Of a DNA stretch of 64,000 nt, positions 60,705 to 64,000 are shown piece by piece. The stretch lies in NCBI GenBank assembly GCA_023667315.1, contig JAMPAI010000002.1:1-64000 (forward strand). Reading direction: 5' to 3'. The first letter of the stretch is position 1, and the number at the start of each line of letters is the position of its first letter. Below the pieces are notes generated by a model, which searched no databases, was not told the DNA's origin, and worked only from the letters and a program-made list of their open reading frames with translations. Both the position numbers and the translations under genes were made by a program. Source of the DNA: Ruminococcus flavefaciens (lineage in GTDB: Bacteria; Bacteroidota; Bacteroidia; Bacteroidales; P3).

Positions 60705-62420
60705 TTATTTAATCAGTTTTTTATACTCGGTTCCGGCAGCCGTTCGGATACCCACCACACACATCTGTGTACTTTTGGGCAAAAACGTAACCACCGTACC
60801 CGTGTTTGTATGCAAAGCCTGCCGGTACAGACAAGTTCCGTTTATCGAGAACACTTGCACACCTTGCAGTTCCACACCGTCGGGGTTCAGAATCTCGAAG
60901 CCTTCGCCTAACGCGCGAACCGCCAATCTCGAACCGACAGACTCAGTTTTTTGGTTGGCCACCGAAGAACCACCGTCCGTCACTTCAAGAAAAACCACAT
61001 CGCCGGCGTTCTGCACCGAATAGTTTTGTCCCAACAAGGTTCCGTCGGCTGTACGCAGCTTAAACGAACCCTTGGGCGACACCATCCAGCCATCGCGCCA
61101 GTAATCTTTAAATTCCACCGCATAGAAGCCCGGCTCCAACACGATCGTGTCGTGCAGAACGGTCTGTTCTCCCGCCTTGAACGGGCCTTTGCTCCAGACC
61201 GCCTCTCCCCTGCGGTCATTTACCGAGACACTCGCTTCATCGCCCCACAGGTCGGTGGACATTTCGAGATACAAGGTTCCGTCGGCCACCGTTATCGGTG
61301 CGGAAAACGCGTATTCCACCGCTTCCGTTTCGATACTCTTGCCGTTTACGGCGGTTAACCGAAGCGAAACCGTATTGTTGTTCTCTATCGGAAATTCGTT
61401 CAGATGAACACGCACCGTCTGTGTCTGATAGGGAGGAATCTGCGCGCCAATGCTCGCGGCAACGTCCTTTTCGTTAACGGTTGCAGCGAACGAGAGCGTT
61501 TTAAGCGTATCATTGCAGAAGTTACGCAAGCTCACGTCCACGAAATCGTAGCCGTAGCGGGATGCCGGCAAATCGACCGCCGCAAGCGACACTTTCGGGT
61601 CTTCTTTCAGGTTGTCGATACGGGGATTGGCCGCCGTAACATTCATCACCTCCTTGCCTTCCGTACCCGTAACGAAGGCCACTACTTCCAGGTTCCGTAC
61701 ATCCACGAACACGGAGTTTATCGAGTCGGGCAAGGTGTAGCCGTACTGCTTGCTGAAAATTTCGCCTTTGGTTGACTGATGCAGGGTATCGCCCCATTGC
61801 CCGGTAAGCAGATGCCGCAACATATGGTTGTGGTCGTACGCTGCACCTCCGCCGTTCTGATAGCCCACGATATGGTTCTGCACGAGGGCCACGTTCAGCA
61901 GGGCAAAATCGTCGGTCAGGTCCTGCATAAAGCAGTAACGCACTTCCACCTGCAAGCGGCGTGTTTTGGCATCCACTTCGGCCTGCACCGAAAGGTTCAC
62001 CGGCGCATCTTCTTCCAATACCGCCTTGGTGGTTTTTGTCCACGAGCCACGATACATATTGAGGGTATTGCCCTCGTATTGATGACGGTTTACGGAACCG
62101 CAGGGAAAACCGATATCGCCGGCGGAATCCAGCAACGCCTGGCCGAATTCGGTTCTATAATCGGGATAGCCCGCTGCCGGTTCGGCATAATGCCCGGCAT
62201 GAACGGCGATGATATGGAATCGGTTGCCCGCAATGTCTTTCAGCACGGAAGCCACTTTTGCCCCGTCCGGACAGTTGCCGCAACCCATGCCGGTATATTC
62301 TTCGAGCAGTACGGATTTCTTTTGCGGAACGGCAAGGCCGTCTTGCGCCCGAAGGCTCCCAAGACAGCCTGCCGTTGCCAACCAAGCAAGCGCACATACC
62401 CTTAAAATGTTTGCACGCAT
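60705..62420 (-). CDS. Omp28-related exported protein
   Basis: A 571-residue exported protein: signal peptide (about 1-25, ending LRAQ), then an Omp28-type thioredoxin-like region opening with VLLEEYTGMGCGNCPDG, whose CxxC corresponds to the redox motif of the family. A central beta-rich region (about 280-470) and a C-terminal sorting-like domain (about 490-571: FEILNPDGVELQGVQVFSINGTCLYRQ) follow. It is about twice the length of P. gingivalis Omp28. The function is not established. It is the middle gene of the three-gene exported-protein operon. Confidence 0.8.
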   Translation of the reverse strand: MRANILRVCALAWLATAGCLGSLRAQDGLAVPQKKSVLLEEYTGMGCGNCPDGAKVASVLKDIAGNRFHIIAVHAGHYAEPAAGYPDYRTEFGQALLDSAGDIGFPCGSVNRHQYEGNTLNMYRGSWTKTTKAVLEEDAPVNLSVQAEVDAKTRRLQVEVRYCFMQDLTDDFALLNVALVQNHIVGYQNGGGAAYDHNHMLRHLLTGQWGDTLHQSTKGEIFSKQYGYTLPDSINSVFVDVRNLEVVAFVTGTEGKEVMNVTAANPRIDNLKEDPKVSLAAVDLPASRYGYDFVDVSLRNFCNDTLKTLSFAATVNEKDVAASIGAQIPPYQTQTVRVHLNEFPIENNNTVSLRLTAVNGKSIETEAVEYAFSAPITVADGTLYLEMSTDLWGDEASVSVNDRRGEAVWSKGPFKAGEQTVLHDTIVLEPGFYAVEFKDYWRDGWMVSPKGSFKLRTADGTLLGQNYSVQNAGDVVFLEVTDGGSSVANQKTESVGSRLAVRALGEGFEILNPDGVELQGVQVFSINGTCLYRQALHTNTGTVVTFLPKSTQMCVVGIRTAAGTEYKKLIK

Positions 62421-62426
62421 AAGCTG

Positions 62427-64000
62427 TTATTTCAAGATGATCTTACCGTAATAGGTTTCGCTACCGTCCGTTACACGAACGATATACAGACCCGATGCGA
62501 TGCCGGCGGGACGGTTCCATACCAAATCCGCATTACCCGACACACTGCCTTCGTACATCACCGTAACCGACGCACCGTTAAGGCCAAGAAGTTCCACGCG
62601 CAGGTTGGCCACTTGATCCGAAAAACGGTTCACTAATACATTTACGGTTTCCGTGGCAGGATTGGGATACAATCTTACCTGTTTGCCGAAAGCCTCCGCT
62701 TTTTCGTTAGCCACACCGGGATCGCCTCCTTCCTTGACTCCCAAGGTTCCATCCATGTGCAGGTTCTGGCCATACACGTTGTGATACGTCAAATTGTCGA
62801 AATCCCTGTTGTCATCCCATAGGAAAAACCATTGGTCGCCCACCAAAGGCGAAGAAACCAGGCTTCCTTTGCTGCCTTCGTAGTTTGCAAACACCACCGT
62901 GGTGTCGTTCCATACATACTTTCCATCTGCATCGAAATAAACGGCGCGGGCTTCGATAATCTGCGAGCCGTTCCCCCCCACGTTTTCCATATAGGCGGCC
63001 AGCACCGTATTCTTGGGACCCAACTGCACGCTGTAATAAGCCACCGTATGCAGATCCAACGGAGCGACGGTTGCACCCGTGGGATCCCAAAGCAACTCTC
63101 CGTTAAAACCCACTTTCTGCAAGGCAATACGTTGATTGGATTGCGTGAGGGGATCAAATTCCCTCCAGATGGCGTAAATCGTTTTTTCTTCTTCGTTGGC
63201 CACCGCATCCAGAACTCCGGTACGGAAATTATCGGTATAACCAATGCGGAAACCTTTTTCGGCATCGGCGAATCCGTGCGAACCGTCATTCTTTACCCAA
63301 GACAGGTAAGGCACTTCCAAATCATCCACAAAAGCCGGGAAAGCGGCCAACAGACCGCCATCGAGCGGAATCACCTTCATACGGGTCCAAAGGGGTACCG
63401 AGCCCATGCTGCCGTTAAACATCAGCGTGGGTTGCGCCCATACGTCGTTGCCGTCGAAATCCATCTTGCGGGCCCAGAGTTCTTCGGTGGTTCCACGGGC
63501 GTACATCACGATAAATTCGTTGTTTCCGGCTTCCACCATATACGGATAGGTAAGGGATATATCCTCTTCGGCGATAAACTTTCCATCGCCCCACATGGGT
63601 TCGCCGTCGGCAGAAAGCCGCTGCATCCCGATCTGCGAGGTACCGTATCCTTCCTGCCATGCAAATACATAGCTTCCATCTGCCAATTGCACGATTTTAA
63701 GCGCCGCACAGAAAGCAGGCGGAAACTCGCCATGCAGCGACTTGCCCCGCCCCCAAAGCGCGTTTCCCTTTTTATCGAACTTATAGGCCGTATAGGAATT
63801 TTCGTCGCCCATACGCAAATCGCGGGTCACCACGATAAGGTTTTCATCCCTGTCCAAAAATGTTAGGTCATTGTAAACCGTATAAGTCTGGGTGGGTTCA
63901 TCGGCAATCTGTATCGGTTCTTCCCACTGGCTTACACCGTTTTTATCGTAGTAACGGAGCATGGGAACAATAGCGCCTCCGGTAGGGCCGTCGGTGTACA
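62427..64000 (-). CDS. T9SS-exported protein, 5' end missing
   Basis: The frame is open from its stop at 62427 to the right edge; translation beyond Met 63962 continues through ...YTDGPTGGAIVP without a stop, so the start lies outside. The visible part has beta-propeller-like WD/YWTN-style repeats (FDKKGNALWGRGKSL, RLSADGEPMWGDGKF, MDFDGNDVWAQPT, FNGELLWDPTGA), suggesting a sugar- or protein-binding propeller. The C-terminal type A sorting domain is clear: VRLYPNPATETVNVLV, ELLGLNGASVTVMYEG, SGLYIVRVTDGSETYYGKIILK. First gene of the operon visible here. Confidence 0.85.
   Translation of the reverse strand, partial: YTDGPTGGAIVPMLRYYDKNGVSQWEEPIQIADEPTQTYTVYNDLTFLDRDENLIVVTRDLRMGDENSYTAYKFDKKGNALWGRGKSLHGEFPPAFCAALKIVQLADGSYVFAWQEGYGTSQIGMQRLSADGEPMWGDGKFIAEEDISLTYPYMVEAGNNEFIVMYARGTTEELWARKMDFDGNDVWAQPTLMFNGSMGSVPLWTRMKVIPLDGGLLAAFPAFVDDLEVPYLSWVKNDGSHGFADAEKGFRIGYTDNFRTGVLDAVANEEEKTIYAIWREFDPLTQSNQRIALQKVGFNGELLWDPTGATVAPLDLHTVAYYSVQLGPKNTVLAAYMENVGGNGSQIIEARAVYFDADGKYVWNDTTVVFANYEGSKGSLVSSPLVGDQWFFLWDDNRDFDNLTYHNVYGQNLHMDGTLGVKEGGDPGVANEKAEAFGKQVRLYPNPATETVNVLVNRFSDQVANLRVELLGLNGASVTVMYEGSVSGNADLVWNRPAGIASGLYIVRVTDGSETYYGKIILK

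Overview
This is a chromosomal window from a member of the Bacteroidota, most likely Bacteroidales. The support is repeated promoter cores of the form TTTG-N19-20-TAnnTTTG, type IX secretion (T9SS) sorting domains, a TonB receptor with DUF5689 lipoproteins, DUF3127 and DUF6427 proteins, a Tgt without its zinc cysteines and a short SerA with an active-site lysine. Housekeeping stretches are G+C-rich. Accessory islands (about 3.3-5.3, 15.9-17.3, 19.7-21.8, 40.1-44.0 and 48.9-50.9 kb) are visibly more A+T-rich.

Layout. 1-0.9 kb: a PKD-repeat exported protein cut by the left edge. 1-3.3 kb: a RidA-like protein convergent with tgt. 3.3-5.3 kb: an accessory ATPase and two repeat clusters. 5.3-9.4 kb: an envelope operon (GT2 glycosyltransferase, LptF/LptG permease, GH3 protein, FtsB/DivIC). 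9.4-15.9 kb: DUF3127 protein, topB, flavin reductase, acyl-ACP thioesterase, DUF2147 protein, xth and an OmpA lipoprotein. 15.9-19.7 kb: a DUF4143 ATPase behind three phased repeats, then serC-serA (minus strand) separated by a 129-bp imperfect palindrome. 19.7-21.8 kb: a decayed island with a hipA remnant and an Abi/HEPN-like gene. 21.8-27.9 kb: two beta-barrel proteins, nth, lpxB, a SpoIID protein and comEC, all tightly packed. 28.0-37.0 kb: TonB receptor, two DUF5689 lipoproteins, recQ, DUF6427 and an RsmI-Nudix fusion. 37.1-40.0 kb: pnp and rpsO (minus). 40.1-43.8 kb: an exported-protein operon with an S74-T9SS fusion, a T9SS protein and a frameshifted metallopeptidase. 44.0-46.9 kb: folE-radA-panC. 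46.9-48.8 kb: upp and a CNNM/CBS protein. 48.9-50.8 kb: a TetR-controlled envelope operon. 51.0-56.3 kb: pcrA/uvrD, then metK-pyrC behind a SAM-II-type riboswitch. 56.4-64.0 kb: three large exported proteins, the last cut by the right edge.

Most striking non-coding structure: (i) a family of about 75-103-bp repeats carrying the sigma -7 motif TATCTTTG, three in tandem at 5030-5282 and one solitary inverted copy at 20522-20618; (ii) the serC-serA palindrome; (iii) the metK riboswitch; (iv) two near-identical 20-bp operators for the TetR regulator; (v) phased or paired direct repeats upstream of both accessory ATPase genes. Several genes have the -7 box within 10 nt of the start codon, which suggests leaderless mRNAs.

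No tRNA, rRNA, transposase, CRISPR array or complete mobile element was recognised.
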